64,000 nucleotides of DNA from Syntrophaceae bacterium (GCA_013177795.1 JABLXY010000004.1:420001-484000); one strand, 5' to 3'. Positions 33,404-42,654 are shown, counted from the stretch's first letter. Notes: generated by a model from the letters alone, not told the origin. Numbers and translations are program-made.

Positions 33404-34600
33404 ATGACCCGGTTGAAGAGACGAGCCGTGATCGTCGCGGGCCTCGGCGTGCTGGTTCTGGCAGGACTCGGGGTCTGGTTCTACTATTTCTACTTTCATT
33501 CCACGTACAGCGCGTTGCGGTTCGCCGAGACCTTTTGGCTGCGGCGAATGCAGGTCGCACAGCTGAGCGAGCAGGGGGGGCATCGGTTATTCTTCGTCAC
33601 GAACCGCCGCCCGGAAGGCGATGCGGGGCCCCTCGAGGAGCGGTTCGGGAGGGAGCGCGGGGAGGCCCTCACGTTCGGCTTCTTCGACGTCAAGATCGAG
33701 CAGAAGCTGGGCCCGGGCATGATCATCAACCCGAGCGAGTGGTTCCAGAACGAGGAGATCCGGCTCAAGGCGGTGGAGGGGCTGGAGCGGTCCGCGTTCG
33801 TCACGCAGCTGCAAGGGCTCGTTCAGGCATCCCCGCAGAAATCGCTGCTTGTCGTCGTGCACGGGTTCAGGGAGGCGTTCCCCTCTGCCCTGCGCAAGAC
33901 CGCTTTCGTCGGCTACGTGCTGGACGTCAACTCGCCGATCCTCCTGTTCGACTGGCCCGGCAACCAGGGAAGCACGCCGGGCGGCTACCGGCAGGCACGC
34001 CGGGTTGCCGAGGCGTCCGGGGCGGAGCTGGCCCGCACCCTGGAGATGATCGCCCGGGAGATCCGGCCCGACAAGCTGTGGCTGATCGCCAACAGCATGG
34101 GGGGCCAGGTTGTCGTCGACGCCGTTCGCCTCCTCTCCCGGCAGGCGGACCCTGCCGACCTGGAGACCCTGCTCGAGCACCTGGTGCTGACCGCGCCGGA
34201 CGTCGATTTCAAGGATTTCGAGGACGAACGGTTCCGGCAGGCGCTCGAGGCCCTGGCCCGCAGGACCACGGTCTATGTCTCCTCCAACGACAGGGCCCTG
34301 GTGGCGAGCCGTCTGCTCAACTGGGGAAAGCGGCGTGGAGAGAGCACCCTGGATGCGAGCCGCGTGGCGGAGGCGGTGCGCGTGCTGGACCTCGATCCGG
34401 ACAGCGAGGCCGTCGCCGTGGTGGATGTCACGGCGGTGAACCGCACGCGCAATTTCCACAATTTCAGCCTGGAGACGCCGGAGTTTTTCGACGACCTGTT
34501 CCTGCGGCTCACCAACGCCAAGACGCCCCGAAGCCGGCTGCTCTACCCGGTTGAGGCCCCCAACGGCACGATCTACTGGATCCTGAAGCGAGACCATTAA
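33404..34600 (+). CDS. Membrane-anchored DUF900-like alpha/beta hydrolase
   Basis: A 398-residue protein with one N-terminal membrane helix (about 8-32) and an extracytoplasmic alpha/beta-hydrolase domain. The nucleophile elbow is NSMGGQ (IANSMGGQVVVDAV); VVVHGFREA supplies the oxyanion-hole region, and DWPGNQGST is a further family feature, all in the manner of DUF900/COG4782 esterases. AGGAGG precedes ATG 33404. It is followed after 11 bases by a second alpha/beta hydrolase gene, so the two are probably an operon. Substrate unknown. Confidence 0.8.
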   Translation: MTRLKRRAVIVAGLGVLVLAGLGVWFYYFYFHSTYSALRFAETFWLRRMQVAQLSEQGGHRLFFVTNRRPEGDAGPLEERFGRERGEALTFGFFDVKIEQKLGPGMIINPSEWFQNEEIRLKAVEGLERSAFVTQLQGLVQASPQKSLLVVVHGFREAFPSALRKTAFVGYVLDVNSPILLFDWPGNQGSTPGGYRQARRVAEASGAELARTLEMIAREIRPDKLWLIANSMGGQVVVDAVRLLSRQADPADLETLLEHLVLTAPDVDFKDFEDERFRQALEALARRTTVYVSSNDRALVASRLLNWGKRRGESTLDASRVAEAVRVLDLDPDSEAVAVVDVTAVNRTRNFHNFSLETPEFFDDLFLRLTNAKTPRSRLLYPVEAPNGTIYWILKRDH

Positions 34601-34611
34601 CCGGAGGCCCG

Positions 34612-36147
34612 ATGCGATTTATCGTTCCTCATGTCGTCGAACATCTGCCGTCCCATCTCAGATGGGGCGCCCTTGGCATTCTGGCCGCCGCCGCGATCTT
34701 CATCCAGGGCTGCAAGGGCACGTCCCTGGAGCTCTGGCACACCAAATCGCTGACGGCGGAATTCACGGAACGCAAGGCCGGCGAGGTGCAAACCTTCCAG
34801 GACTACCAGCGGCTGGAAGACCGCCTGTTCGCGCAACTGGAGGAGGAAGTCTACGCGCACACCGCGACCGGGCCCGGCCACAAGCTCGAGCGCTACAGCA
34901 AGGGCAGCGCCGCCGACCCGCAGGGCCGCAAGCCCAACTGGAACCGCAGCTTCGAGCTGCCTGCCGAGGCGCCTGTCGGCGGGGTGCTGCTCCTGCACGG
35001 CATGTCGGATTCGCCCTACAGCCTCAGGGCCCTGGGGCAAACCCTCAACCGGCGCGGGTACTGGGTCATCGGTCTCCGGCTGCCCGGCCACGGAACGGTG
35101 CCATCGGGGCTCCTGAACGTCCAGTGGGAGGACATGGCCGCCGCCGTCCAGCTGGGAGTCAAGCACCTGGCGGCCAAGACGGGGCAGAAGCCGATCCACA
35201 TCATCGGCTATTCTACCGGGGCGCCCCTGGCCCTGGACTTCGCCCTCAACGCCCTGGAGGGGAAGGCCGCGCCGGTGCCCGCCAGCCTGGTGCTGATCTC
35301 CCCGGCCATCGGCCTCCACCCGGCGGCGGCCCTGGCCTCGTGGAAACGCCGGATGTCCCTCTTGCCCGGCCTGGGCAGCCTCGCCTGGCTGCAGGTTCTG
35401 CCGGAGTTCGACCCGTACAAGTACAACTCCTTCACGACCAATGCCGGCGAACAGGTTTTCCGGCTGTCGCGATCCGTTGCTCAGCACATCCAGGGCCGGT
35501 CCCGGACACATCCGGACAGGGTCTTGCCGCCGACGCTGGTTTTCAAGTCGAGCGTGGACTCAACCGTTTCGACGGATGCCGTGGTGGACCGGCTGCTTCG
35601 TCTTCTGGACCCCCATCGTCATGAGCTCGTGCTGTTCGACATCAACCGTTTTGCCGCCAAGACCATCCTGCAGGTCTCCGATCCGGGGGAGCTGACGAAC
35701 CGGGTGATGGGCGACGGCAGCCTGCCGTTCGCCGTGACCCTGGTCACCAACGAGAGCCCGGAGAGCCTCGCGGTCGTCGCACGCCGCCAGGCGCCGTTCT
35801 CGGCCGACGTGTCGGAGACCAAACCGCTGAACCTTGCCTGGCCGGAGGGGGTGATCTCGCTGTCCCATGTCGCGCTCCCCGTCCCGCCGGACGATCCTCT
35901 CTACGGTCAGCGCCCTCCCGACAACGAGGACCTTCTCTTTCTCGGGCAGATGGCCGTCCTGGGCGAGCGGGGCCTGTTCATCCTGCCCGCCGACTGGCTG
36001 CTGCGCATACGGCACAACCCGTTTTATGCGTATCTCGAGATGCGGGTGCTGGAGTGGATGGAGAACGCGCGGGTTTCCGGAAATGACGAAAGGGGGCTGT
36101 CAGCGACCGTCGAGAAAGGCGCCGGCGTCACCCCTCCCGGGCGATGA
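34612..36147 (+). CDS. Lipoprotein alpha/beta hydrolase
   Basis: A 511-residue hydrolase with a signal sequence and lipobox (AIFIQGC, Cys34). The nucleophile elbow GYSTGAP and the oxyanion HGMSDSPYS match the serine aminopeptidase/monoacylglycerol-lipase-like fold (RLPGHGTVPSG). A long C-terminal half (about 260-511) carries no family I recognise. It follows the DUF900 gene closely. Both appear to be envelope esterases; pairing may mean a common lipid substrate, which is speculative. Confidence 0.78.
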   Translation: MRFIVPHVVEHLPSHLRWGALGILAAAAIFIQGCKGTSLELWHTKSLTAEFTERKAGEVQTFQDYQRLEDRLFAQLEEEVYAHTATGPGHKLERYSKGSAADPQGRKPNWNRSFELPAEAPVGGVLLLHGMSDSPYSLRALGQTLNRRGYWVIGLRLPGHGTVPSGLLNVQWEDMAAAVQLGVKHLAAKTGQKPIHIIGYSTGAPLALDFALNALEGKAAPVPASLVLISPAIGLHPAAALASWKRRMSLLPGLGSLAWLQVLPEFDPYKYNSFTTNAGEQVFRLSRSVAQHIQGRSRTHPDRVLPPTLVFKSSVDSTVSTDAVVDRLLRLLDPHRHELVLFDINRFAAKTILQVSDPGELTNRVMGDGSLPFAVTLVTNESPESLAVVARRQAPFSADVSETKPLNLAWPEGVISLSHVALPVPPDDPLYGQRPPDNEDLLFLGQMAVLGERGLFILPADWLLRIRHNPFYAYLEMRVLEWMENARVSGNDERGLSATVEKGAGVTPPGR

Positions 36148-36285
36148 GAAAACGCAAGCCCCGCCGCCGGCCGTATTGATCCCGCAACGATGAGAGGGGA
36201 ACCTGGCGCCTGTCCGGCCGGCCCTGCCGTGCGGGTCCCGGTGCATTGCCCGCCGGGACCATCCATCGGCCCGCCAAGCTCAGCC

Positions 36286-36873
36286 TTACTTTTCTTCCTT
36301 CGAGGGTCCTTTTTCGGTTTCGCGGGCATACTTGCGCTGCTGACCGAAAAAATGAAGTTGCACCGCGAGACCTGTGACCGCCAGGAGGACGAACACGATG
36401 ACTGTGAAGGCGTCCAGGATCCGCGAACCGGGATAGAGCCAGGCCCGAAATCCCCAAGCCGCGATCATCGCGCCATTGAGCGCGCTGGCCACCATGACCA
36501 TGGTATCCTTGGCCCACACGAACCCGTATGCGCCGGCCAGGGCGCCCGCCAGACCGACCAGAAGGGGCGTATGCGTGGCTGAGGGCCACAGGGCATCGAA
36601 CAGGACCGTGACAAGGCCGTACCCGAGAACCGCCCCGGCGATACCGATCATGACGCTCCAGTACAGGTAGGCCGCGCTGGCGAACAGGATCGCCAGAAGG
36701 ACCGCAACGACCAGGGCCGATATCGGATACTCGGGAACGACGATCGTGATTCCCACGATGTAGCCGATCACGGCCCCGTAAATCGGCAGCAGGATGCGGA
36801 AGATCGGATAGCCGAACAGCGCAAAGACCGCACCGTAGGCGATAGCCAGCAACCCGACAAGTTCACTCGACAT
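36286..36873 (-). CDS. DUF4203-like seven-helix membrane protein
   Basis: A 195-residue protein, almost entirely hydrophobic, with about seven membrane helices and a short charged C-terminal tail (GQQRKYARETEKGPSKEEK). Glycine- and alanine-rich helices (LVGLAGALAGAYGF, GIAGAVLGYGLV) resemble DUF4203/TMEM198-type proteins. I start at ATG 36873 (MSSELVGLL); upstream frames are not hydrophobic. Function unknown. Confidence 0.7.
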   Translation of the reverse strand: MSSELVGLLAIAYGAVFALFGYPIFRILLPIYGAVIGYIVGITIVVPEYPISALVVAVLLAILFASAAYLYWSVMIGIAGAVLGYGLVTVLFDALWPSATHTPLLVGLAGALAGAYGFVWAKDTMVMVASALNGAMIAAWGFRAWLYPGSRILDAFTVIVFVLLAVTGLAVQLHFFGQQRKYARETEKGPSKEEK

Positions 36874-37141
36874 GACTCTCCCTCTCCCTTTCTGCGCTGC
36901 CTTGCTCCAGAACCCCTCCGGGCCGATGATGCAGACCCGGCCGCTGGAGAAGCACTTCCCGTGATGCACCCCGTTGCTCGCCTTGCCCGCGGGAGCGGAC
37001 CGCGGTCGAGAGGAACGTGCATGCCGGGATTGACACGCTGAAGGACTCGCGGCGTAGCGGCCCGGTTCGAGGCGAGCGCGCCCTACTCGGGCCGGAAAAG
37101 GGTGTTCCAGTCGCGCTTCATGTCCACACAGGCGGGAAGGT

Positions 37142-37813
37142 CTACCGCACGGGCCCGGGCTCGACGATGACCCGGCACTCCGGCAGTTTCACGCCGCGCA
37201 CGGTCACCGTGGCGCGATCGCCCTTGCTCCAGAAGCGGGTGTCCGAGCCGTCGAGCGCCTCGCAGCGGGCACCCGAGGCCGACTCGGCCGCTTCCAGGTC
37301 GAAGGCCTCGCCGCCGACGATCATCCGCGGATGCGGACCCAGCGCGCCGAAGACGACCAGCGTGTCACCGCAGCGGTACGGTGTGCCGAAGGCGATCCGT
37401 TCCACCCGCCGCAGCCGCAGGGGCCCCAGCTCCACAATTCCGGCCCGGGCCTCGATCTCCACGGGTTCCGTGACGTGCATCGGCCCCCTCGTTGAAACGA
37501 TCGCCCCGCGGAAAACGAGGCGCCTCCGGCTCTCCAGCGCAGAGGAATCCACACTGAGCTCAAACGGGACCGGCAGCGGCCGCCCGCCCAGTTGCCGGCG
37601 ATGCTCGGCCACCGGCTGCGGGGGTCCGGCGCCGTCGGCGCGCAGCTCCAGGATGGCCAGCGAGTCAGGCGTCAGATCGACCCGCTCCGGGGAGACCAAT
37701 TCTCCCCGGAGCACCAGTCGGTCCTTTCCTGCCGGGTCCGCGCGTCCCGCCATTGCACAGCCCGCCAGGACCGCGGCCGCGGCCAGCAGAACCGCGACTC
37801 GCCGCGCGGTCAT
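37142..37813 (-). CDS. YbaY/YscW-like plus MliC lysozyme-inhibitor lipoprotein
   Basis: A 223-residue lipoprotein (LAGC lipobox, Cys18 or so). The first half (LVLRGELVSPERVDLTPDSLAILELRADG) has the YbaY/YscW fold signature. The C-terminal 80 residues look like the MliC membrane-bound lysozyme inhibitor (TPYRCGDTLVVFG ... MIVGGEAFDL ... DTRFWSKGDRATV). Both halves recur in envelope-protection lipoproteins. Start ATG 37813 (MTARRVAVL). A 36-base gap separates it from the SYLF lipoprotein gene upstream, so they are probably co-transcribed. Confidence 0.7.
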   Translation of the reverse strand: MTARRVAVLLAAAAVLAGCAMAGRADPAGKDRLVLRGELVSPERVDLTPDSLAILELRADGAGPPQPVAEHRRQLGGRPLPVPFELSVDSSALESRRRLVFRGAIVSTRGPMHVTEPVEIEARAGIVELGPLRLRRVERIAFGTPYRCGDTLVVFGALGPHPRMIVGGEAFDLEAAESASGARCEALDGSDTRFWSKGDRATVTVRGVKLPECRVIVEPGPVR

Positions 37814-37849
37814 GATGCCCTCGCCGGCCTCGTGCCGCCCGGACACGGG

Positions 37850-38413
37850 CTAGAGGTCCATCCGGGTGATGCGCGTCCCCTCCAGCGTGATGCCCGCCAT
37901 GAGCCCGCGGTTGGAGAGCACGTACCCGACGACGGGCTGCTGCGCCGTGGCCGTCGTCACCTGGGCGCTCGCGCCCACCGAGATCAGGGTCACCGATGCG
38001 TCGGTGCCCACGGTCCAGCCCGAGCTGTTCTGAAACCGATTCAGCGCCTCATCCGTCATGAACAGGATGAAGACCGCCGTCGACTGGGCGCCGGCCTGCA
38101 GACCCCAGGATCCGCTCGTCGTGGTGTGGTAGCTCACCGTCCTGCCGCCGACGCGCAGCACGCCATTGCCGCGCGAGGCGCCGAAGACGAAGCCGGCCTC
38201 CAGCACGTTCGGGAACACCAGGACGCCCCTGGCCTGGCGCACCATCTGCTCCGATCCGGCGACCTGTGCATAGAGCCTGGACAGCGCGGCGTCGGCGTCG
38301 GTATTGAGGCTTTTGCGCGTCAGGTCGGGGTCGCCCGAACGCGGGCCCGTGGTGGTGCAGCCGATGGCCAGCATCAGGATAACAGCGAAAACCGATACCA
38401 GGATTTTCTTCAT
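37850..38413 (-). CDS. SYLF-domain (Ysc84-like) lipoprotein
   Basis: A 187-residue lipoprotein (AIGC lipobox) with a SYLF/Ysc84 lipid-binding domain: RGVLVFPNVLEAGFVFGASRGNGVL, SWGLQAGAQSTAVFILFMTDEALNRF and GWTVGTDASVTLISVGASA. Eukaryotic SYLF domains bind phosphoinositides; bacterial members are exported proteins of unknown role. ATG 38413 has AGGAGG 6 bases upstream, better than an overlapping GTG at 38419. A good promoter lies about 95 bases upstream. Confidence 0.85.
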   Translation of the reverse strand: MKKILVSVFAVILMLAIGCTTTGPRSGDPDLTRKSLNTDADAALSRLYAQVAGSEQMVRQARGVLVFPNVLEAGFVFGASRGNGVLRVGGRTVSYHTTTSGSWGLQAGAQSTAVFILFMTDEALNRFQNSSGWTVGTDASVTLISVGASAQVTTATAQQPVVGYVLSNRGLMAGITLEGTRITRMDL

Positions 38414-38772
38414 AATCACCCTCCTTTTTTCAGATCCGATGGTTGAGATGCGCGGAAACCGTTATTTGCTTTCTGCTGTTGGAACTAAAAAAATTTTACC
38501 TCAAATATATAATGCTTGCAGATTTGAACGGAGTCAACATAAAATAAACGGCAACTTGTCAGACCCGACAACGTCGCCAGGGTTGCTCGAGTGACGGTGT
38601 CGGTCGCGGTCCGGGGAAAGCGCCGAATCGGCAAGGTCGGCCGGGTCCGCCGGGCCCGCGGATATCACGGCGGCCCGCCGCACCGGCGATGCGAGGGGAC
38701 GTGCGGCAGGCTGTCAAGCGGGATTGCACCGGAAATGGTTTTCGGATTGTTCTAACGGATACGGGAGGTCAA
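38414..38772. other. 359-base divergent intergenic region
   Basis: No gene is seen. The left part (about 38470-38545) is AT-rich and holds the minus-strand promoter at 38509-38537. The right part (38570-38770) is GC-rich, with only a weak GGGAGG ribosome binding site (38763-38768) for the META-domain gene. Confidence 0.45.
38509..38537 (-). promoter_or_regulatory. Promoter for the SYLF-MliC lipoprotein genes
   Basis: On the minus strand TTGACT (38537-38532) is followed after 17 bases by CATTAT (38514-38509, 4 of 6). It sits in an AT-rich island and would give a leader of about 90 bases before the ATG at 38413. Confidence 0.55.
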
Positions 38773-39909
38773 ATGAACGGGAAAGCGTTACTCATCGCGT
38801 TTGTTGCTGCCGCGGTGCTCTGTGCCTGTGCGCAGCCGATGGAGCGGGCAGCGCCGCCGGTGACGGCCAAGCCCCCCGACATGCACACAAGCCGGGACTC
38901 GCTCGACTGGGCCGGCATCTACGAGGGGGTCCTGCCGGGCGCAGATGCCGCCGGCGTCAAGACGCGGCTGACACTCCGCCGGGACGGCACGTACGAGCGC
39001 GTGACCCAGCCCGCGGGCCTGCAGGAAGCGGCACGGACCGTGCGCGGCAGCTTCGCATGGCAGCCGAGCGGAAACGCCATCCGGCTCGACGAGCCCGGCG
39101 GCGGGCAGCAGTTCGCCGTGGGCGAGGGCAGGCTTCTCCTGCTTCACCCTGACGGGGGGAAGCCGGTGCCCGGGGCCGTGCTGATGCTCGTTCCGCAGGC
39201 GGCTGCAGCGGGGGAGGGCCTCGCGCAGAGGCTCGAGCGCTATCGCTGGACCCTCGAGTCCGCGACCGACGGCCGGCAAAAGCCCATCGAGGCCCTTGCC
39301 CCCCGAAAGGATCGCCCCGTCGTGTTCGAATTCTCCGGCGCCAGGCTCGCCGTGCAGGGCGCCTGCAACCGGATGATGGGGTCCTACCAGGTCAGTGCCG
39401 CCAACCGGCTCACGGCAAGCGGCATGGCTTCCACGAACATGGCCTGCGCGCCGGAGCTGATGCGTGCCGATGCCGCTCTTGCCGGCCTGCTGGCCGGGCC
39501 CCTGCAGGCCGAGATGGACAGTGCCCCCACCCCCCGGCTGCGGCTCGTCTCGGCGTCGAAGGAGACGCTGACCTTCACCGGCCGGGCCACGCCGGAAGCC
39601 CTGTACGGTCCCGGGACGATCGCCTTTCTGGAGGTCGCCGCGCGCAGCGTGGAGTGCGCGAACCCGCCGCCCCCGAACACCCGCTGCCTCCTGGTCCGCG
39701 ACAGGCACTTCGACGCGCAGGGCCTTGCCGTCGGGGAACCGGGCGAATGGCGGCTTCTGCACGAGAACATCGAGGGCTTCACCCACAGGGAAGGCGAACG
39801 CACGATATTGCGGGTCAAGCGGTTCAACCGCACCCCGGTGCCTCCCGGTGCCTCTCCGACCCTCTACGTGCTGGACCTGATCGTCCAGACGGAAATCGTG
39901 AAGCCGTGA
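38773..39909 (+). CDS. NlpE-like / META / DUF4377 three-domain lipoprotein
   Basis: A 378-residue lipoprotein with lipobox LCAC near residue 19. Residues about 40-135 resemble the NlpE N-terminal lipocalin-like domain (YEGVLPGADAAGVKTRLTLRRDGTY). Residues about 150-260 are a META/HslJ domain (RWTLES ... ACNRMMGSYQVS ... ASTNMACA). The last 110 residues match DUF4377 (VECANPPPPNTRCLLVRD ... NIEGFTHREGE). NlpE signals envelope and copper stress in E. coli, but its CxxC is not present here. Start ATG 38773 with GGGAGG upstream. It is followed by the ceramidase-like gene after 49 bases. Confidence 0.8.
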   Translation: MNGKALLIAFVAAAVLCACAQPMERAAPPVTAKPPDMHTSRDSLDWAGIYEGVLPGADAAGVKTRLTLRRDGTYERVTQPAGLQEAARTVRGSFAWQPSGNAIRLDEPGGGQQFAVGEGRLLLLHPDGGKPVPGAVLMLVPQAAAAGEGLAQRLERYRWTLESATDGRQKPIEALAPRKDRPVVFEFSGARLAVQGACNRMMGSYQVSAANRLTASGMASTNMACAPELMRADAALAGLLAGPLQAEMDSAPTPRLRLVSASKETLTFTGRATPEALYGPGTIAFLEVAARSVECANPPPPNTRCLLVRDRHFDAQGLAVGEPGEWRLLHENIEGFTHREGERTILRVKRFNRTPVPPGASPTLYVLDLIVQTEIVKP

Positions 39910-39958
39910 CGCGAACGGCCCTCGACTCCGGGCGACAGGCAGGGAAGAAGGAGAGCGA

Positions 39959-40750
39959 GTGATCTCACGCAGAGCAAGCGCGCTGCTGCTGCTTGCCGTC
40001 ACGGGCATCCTGGCTGCGGTCGCGCTCCTTGTGCCGCGGATTCCGCAGCCGCAGGACTATCACCGGTTCGCCGACCAGCGAAGTGTCCTGGGCTTGCCGA
40101 ACATCGGCGATGTCGTGTCCAATCTGGCTTTCGTGGCCGTCGGGCTGTGGGGCCTCGTCTTCCTGCTGCGGCTCCAACCCCCACAGATGCAGAGGCATTT
40201 TCTTGACCGGCGCGAGCGCCGGCCGTACCTGTTCGTGTTCGCCGGATCGCTGCTCACGGGAGTCGGCTCCTGGTTCTACCACCTCCATCCGGACAACGCA
40301 TCGCTCATGTGGGACAGGCTGCCGATGGCGGTCGCGTTCATGTCGCTGGTGGCGGCCGTCATCGCGGAGCGCGTGAGCCTGCGGGCCGGCCTCCGGCTGC
40401 TGCCGGTACTGCTGCTCATCGGGATCGGCAGCGTGCTGCATTGGTACGCGAGCGAGGTGCGCGGCGCGGGCGATCTGCGCTTCTATGCCGCGGTGCAGGC
40501 GTACTCGGTTCTCGTGCTCGTGATCGCGCTGTTCATGCCGCCGCGCTACACGCGGGGAGCCGACCTGGCGGTCGTGGTCGGGCTCTACGCCCTCGCGAAG
40601 GTCCTGGAGATTCTCGACGAGCGGATTTTCGCGATGGGACGCATCGTGAGCGGCCACACCCTGAAGCACCTGGCGTCCGCAGCCGCCGCCTACTGGATCC
40701 TGCGCATGCTGCAGAGGAGACGGCCGCTCCCGGCCGCCGGTGACGGATGA
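39959..40750 (+). CDS. Ceramidase-like (CREST superfamily) membrane protein
   Basis: A 263-residue seven-helix protein. Features shared with alkaline ceramidase/CREST proteins are FADQR...LGLPNIGDVVSNLAF (about 38-57), GSWFYHLHPDNASLMWDRLPMA (about 103-124) and the late His-containing SGHTLKHLAS, which together supply Asp and His zinc ligands. The family hydrolyses ceramides or related amide lipids in the membrane. GTG 39959 is the start, with AAGGAG 6 bases upstream. The neighbouring amide hydrolase (40803) makes a shared amide-lipid substrate conceivable. Confidence 0.75.
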   Translation: MISRRASALLLLAVTGILAAVALLVPRIPQPQDYHRFADQRSVLGLPNIGDVVSNLAFVAVGLWGLVFLLRLQPPQMQRHFLDRRERRPYLFVFAGSLLTGVGSWFYHLHPDNASLMWDRLPMAVAFMSLVAAVIAERVSLRAGLRLLPVLLLIGIGSVLHWYASEVRGAGDLRFYAAVQAYSVLVLVIALFMPPRYTRGADLAVVVGLYALAKVLEILDERIFAMGRIVSGHTLKHLASAAAAYWILRMLQRRRPLPAAGDG

Positions 40751-40802
40751 GTTGCATGAACCCTGAAACCTGCAAGGCAGAACAGTGAAAGGAGAAATCG
40801 CA

Positions 40803-41873
40803 ATGAAGAGAGTCACGATGCAATGTGCGCTCTGCGGGATGCTGGCGGCCCTGATCGTCGGGGGGATGCCCGTGCAGGATGCGGGCGCCTGCACCCGGGT
40901 TGTCTACCTCGGCCCGGAGGACATGGTCATCACCGCACGCAGCATGGACTGGGCGACGGACATGGGAACAAACCTCTGGGCTTTCCCGCGCGGCATGAAC
41001 CGCGACGGCGCCGCCGGACCGAACGCCATCCGCTGGACGTCGAAATACGGCAGCCTGGCGGCGGCTGGGTGGGACGTCGGCACGGCGGACGGCATGAACG
41101 AGAAGGGCCTGGTCGCCAACCTGCACTACCTGGTGGAATCCGAGTACGTCAAGCCCGCCCCCGATGACAGGCGCAAGCCCATGTCCATCTCCGCATGGGC
41201 GCAATACGTGCTGGACAACTTCGCCACGGTCGCGGAGGCGGTGGAGGCGCTGCGCCGGGAACCGTTCTATGTCGTTCCGGTTGATACGCCGGACGGCCGC
41301 CCCGGAAAGCTGCACCTGTCGATTTCCGATGCCACGGGCGACTCCGCCATCTTCCAGTACCTCGGCGGACGGCTGGTCATTCACCACGGCCGGCAATACC
41401 AGGTGATGACGAACTCGCCCCCGTTCGAGCAGCAGCTCGCCCTCAACGCCTACTGGAAGGAGATCGGCGGGGAGGCGATGCTGCCGGGCACCAACCGCTC
41501 GGCCGACCGGTTCGTACGGACCTCGTTCTACATCAACGTGATCCCGAAGACGTCGGATCCCGTCGAAGCCGTCGCCGGCGCCTTTTCGATCATTCGGAAC
41601 GCCTCGGTGCCCCTGGGGATCTACACGCCCGGGCAGCCCAACATCGCAACGACGATCTGGCGCGCCGTCGCGGACCACAAGAACCGGCGCTATTTCTTCG
41701 AGTCCACCCGGAGCCCGAACGTCTTCTGGGTGAACCTGGCCGACCTGGATTTCGCGGCGGGCAAGCCGACCCGGAAGCTCACGCTGACCGGCGGCGCCGT
41801 CTTTGCCGGCAACGCCGCGGCGCAGTTCCAGCCGGCGCAGCCCTTCGCGTTTCTGCCCGCCCCGGTGAAGTAG
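40803..41873 (+). CDS. Choloylglycine-hydrolase-family amidase (Ntn hydrolase)
   Basis: A 356-residue secreted Ntn hydrolase of the penicillin V acylase/bile salt hydrolase group. A signal peptide ends at Ala29 and exposes nucleophile Cys30 (GACTRVVYLG), followed by ARSMDWATDMGTNLW, GMNEKGLVANLHYL, and the conserved Asn in MTNSPPF. Such enzymes cleave linear amides such as penicillin V, N-acyl homoserine lactones or conjugated bile acids; the substrate here is not known. ATG 40803 has AGGAG upstream; an upstream ATG at 40785 overlaps it. Confidence 0.88.
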   Translation: MKRVTMQCALCGMLAALIVGGMPVQDAGACTRVVYLGPEDMVITARSMDWATDMGTNLWAFPRGMNRDGAAGPNAIRWTSKYGSLAAAGWDVGTADGMNEKGLVANLHYLVESEYVKPAPDDRRKPMSISAWAQYVLDNFATVAEAVEALRREPFYVVPVDTPDGRPGKLHLSISDATGDSAIFQYLGGRLVIHHGRQYQVMTNSPPFEQQLALNAYWKEIGGEAMLPGTNRSADRFVRTSFYINVIPKTSDPVEAVAGAFSIIRNASVPLGIYTPGQPNIATTIWRAVADHKNRRYFFESTRSPNVFWVNLADLDFAAGKPTRKLTLTGGAVFAGNAAAQFQPAQPFAFLPAPVK

Positions 41874-42011
41874 CGGCGGGGAGATGCGGACGAAGGGGCA
41901 CGGCCGCAGGGCCTGTCACGGGTTCGAGGACAGGGTCGACCGGGGGAGGGGAAACGATGACGTCCCCCCGGCAGGGGGCCTGCCGGGGAGTGCGGCAGGG
42001 AGGTGTGCCCC

Positions 42012-42581
42012 ATGATCATCATCCGTGCAGCCTGTGTTCTTGCGCTTCTGCTCTCGATGACGGCCGCCGCGGCAGGGGATGACCTGTCCGCGCTTGTCGG
42101 CAAGCCGGGGCACGTCATCGTGCTGCGCCACGCCCGGGCGCCGGGCACGGGTGACCCCGCCAATTTCAAACTGGGGGACTGCTCCACCCAGCGGAACCTC
42201 TCGGCGGAGGGCCGCAGGCAGGCGGCGCGCATCGGCAAAAGGCTTCGCGATGCGGGCCTTGGGGAGACCACGGTGTACAGCAGCCAGTGGTGCCGGTGCC
42301 TCGAGACGGCGCGCCTGATGGCCGTGGGACCCGTCGTCGAGCTTCCTGCCCTGAACTCCTTTTTCCGGACCCCGGAGCAGGAGCAGAAGCAGGACCGGGC
42401 GCTGCGGGCCTGGATCGCGGCGGCCGACCTCAGCCGTCCCGTGGTGCTCGTCACCCACCAGGTCAACATCACGGCCCTCACGGGCATCTTCCCCGCCGAG
42501 GGCGAGATCCTCGTCCTGCGCCGCGAGCCGGGGGGGCTTGCCGTCGCCGGGCGTTTCCCGGATGAAGGGCAGCCGCGTTGA
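42012..42581 (+). CDS. Periplasmic histidine phosphatase
   Basis: A 189-residue histidine-phosphatase-superfamily protein with signal peptide (1-22). The phosphorylated His lies in LRHARAPG (His40), where most family members read LRHG; the second His is in VTHQVNIT. The substrate-contact patches RNLSAEGRRQA and SSQWCRCLETARL are present. Short exported members often act on phospho-sugars or phospholipid head groups. Start ATG 42012 (GGGAGG upstream). A GTG at 42003 is too close to that site. Confidence 0.82.
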   Translation: MIIIRAACVLALLLSMTAAAAGDDLSALVGKPGHVIVLRHARAPGTGDPANFKLGDCSTQRNLSAEGRRQAARIGKRLRDAGLGETTVYSSQWCRCLETARLMAVGPVVELPALNSFFRTPEQEQKQDRALRAWIAAADLSRPVVLVTHQVNITALTGIFPAEGEILVLRREPGGLAVAGRFPDEGQPR

Positions 42582-42585
42582 GCAT

Positions 42586-42622
42586 AAAAAAACGGATCGG
42601 GAATTCCACGTTCCCGATCCGT
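42586..42622 (-). terminator. Intrinsic terminator of the PilZ-motA-motB operon
   Basis: A perfect 12-bp stem (ACGGATCGGGAA at 42592-42603 and its complement at 42611-42622) is followed on the minus strand by seven T (42592-42586 complement). It lies just after the histidine phosphatase gene (+) and before motB (-), so it also insulates convergent transcripts, but the T-run serves the minus strand. Confidence 0.85.
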
Positions 42623-42654
42623 CAGGGAATCATGCGGTCCGACGCCCCCGATCC

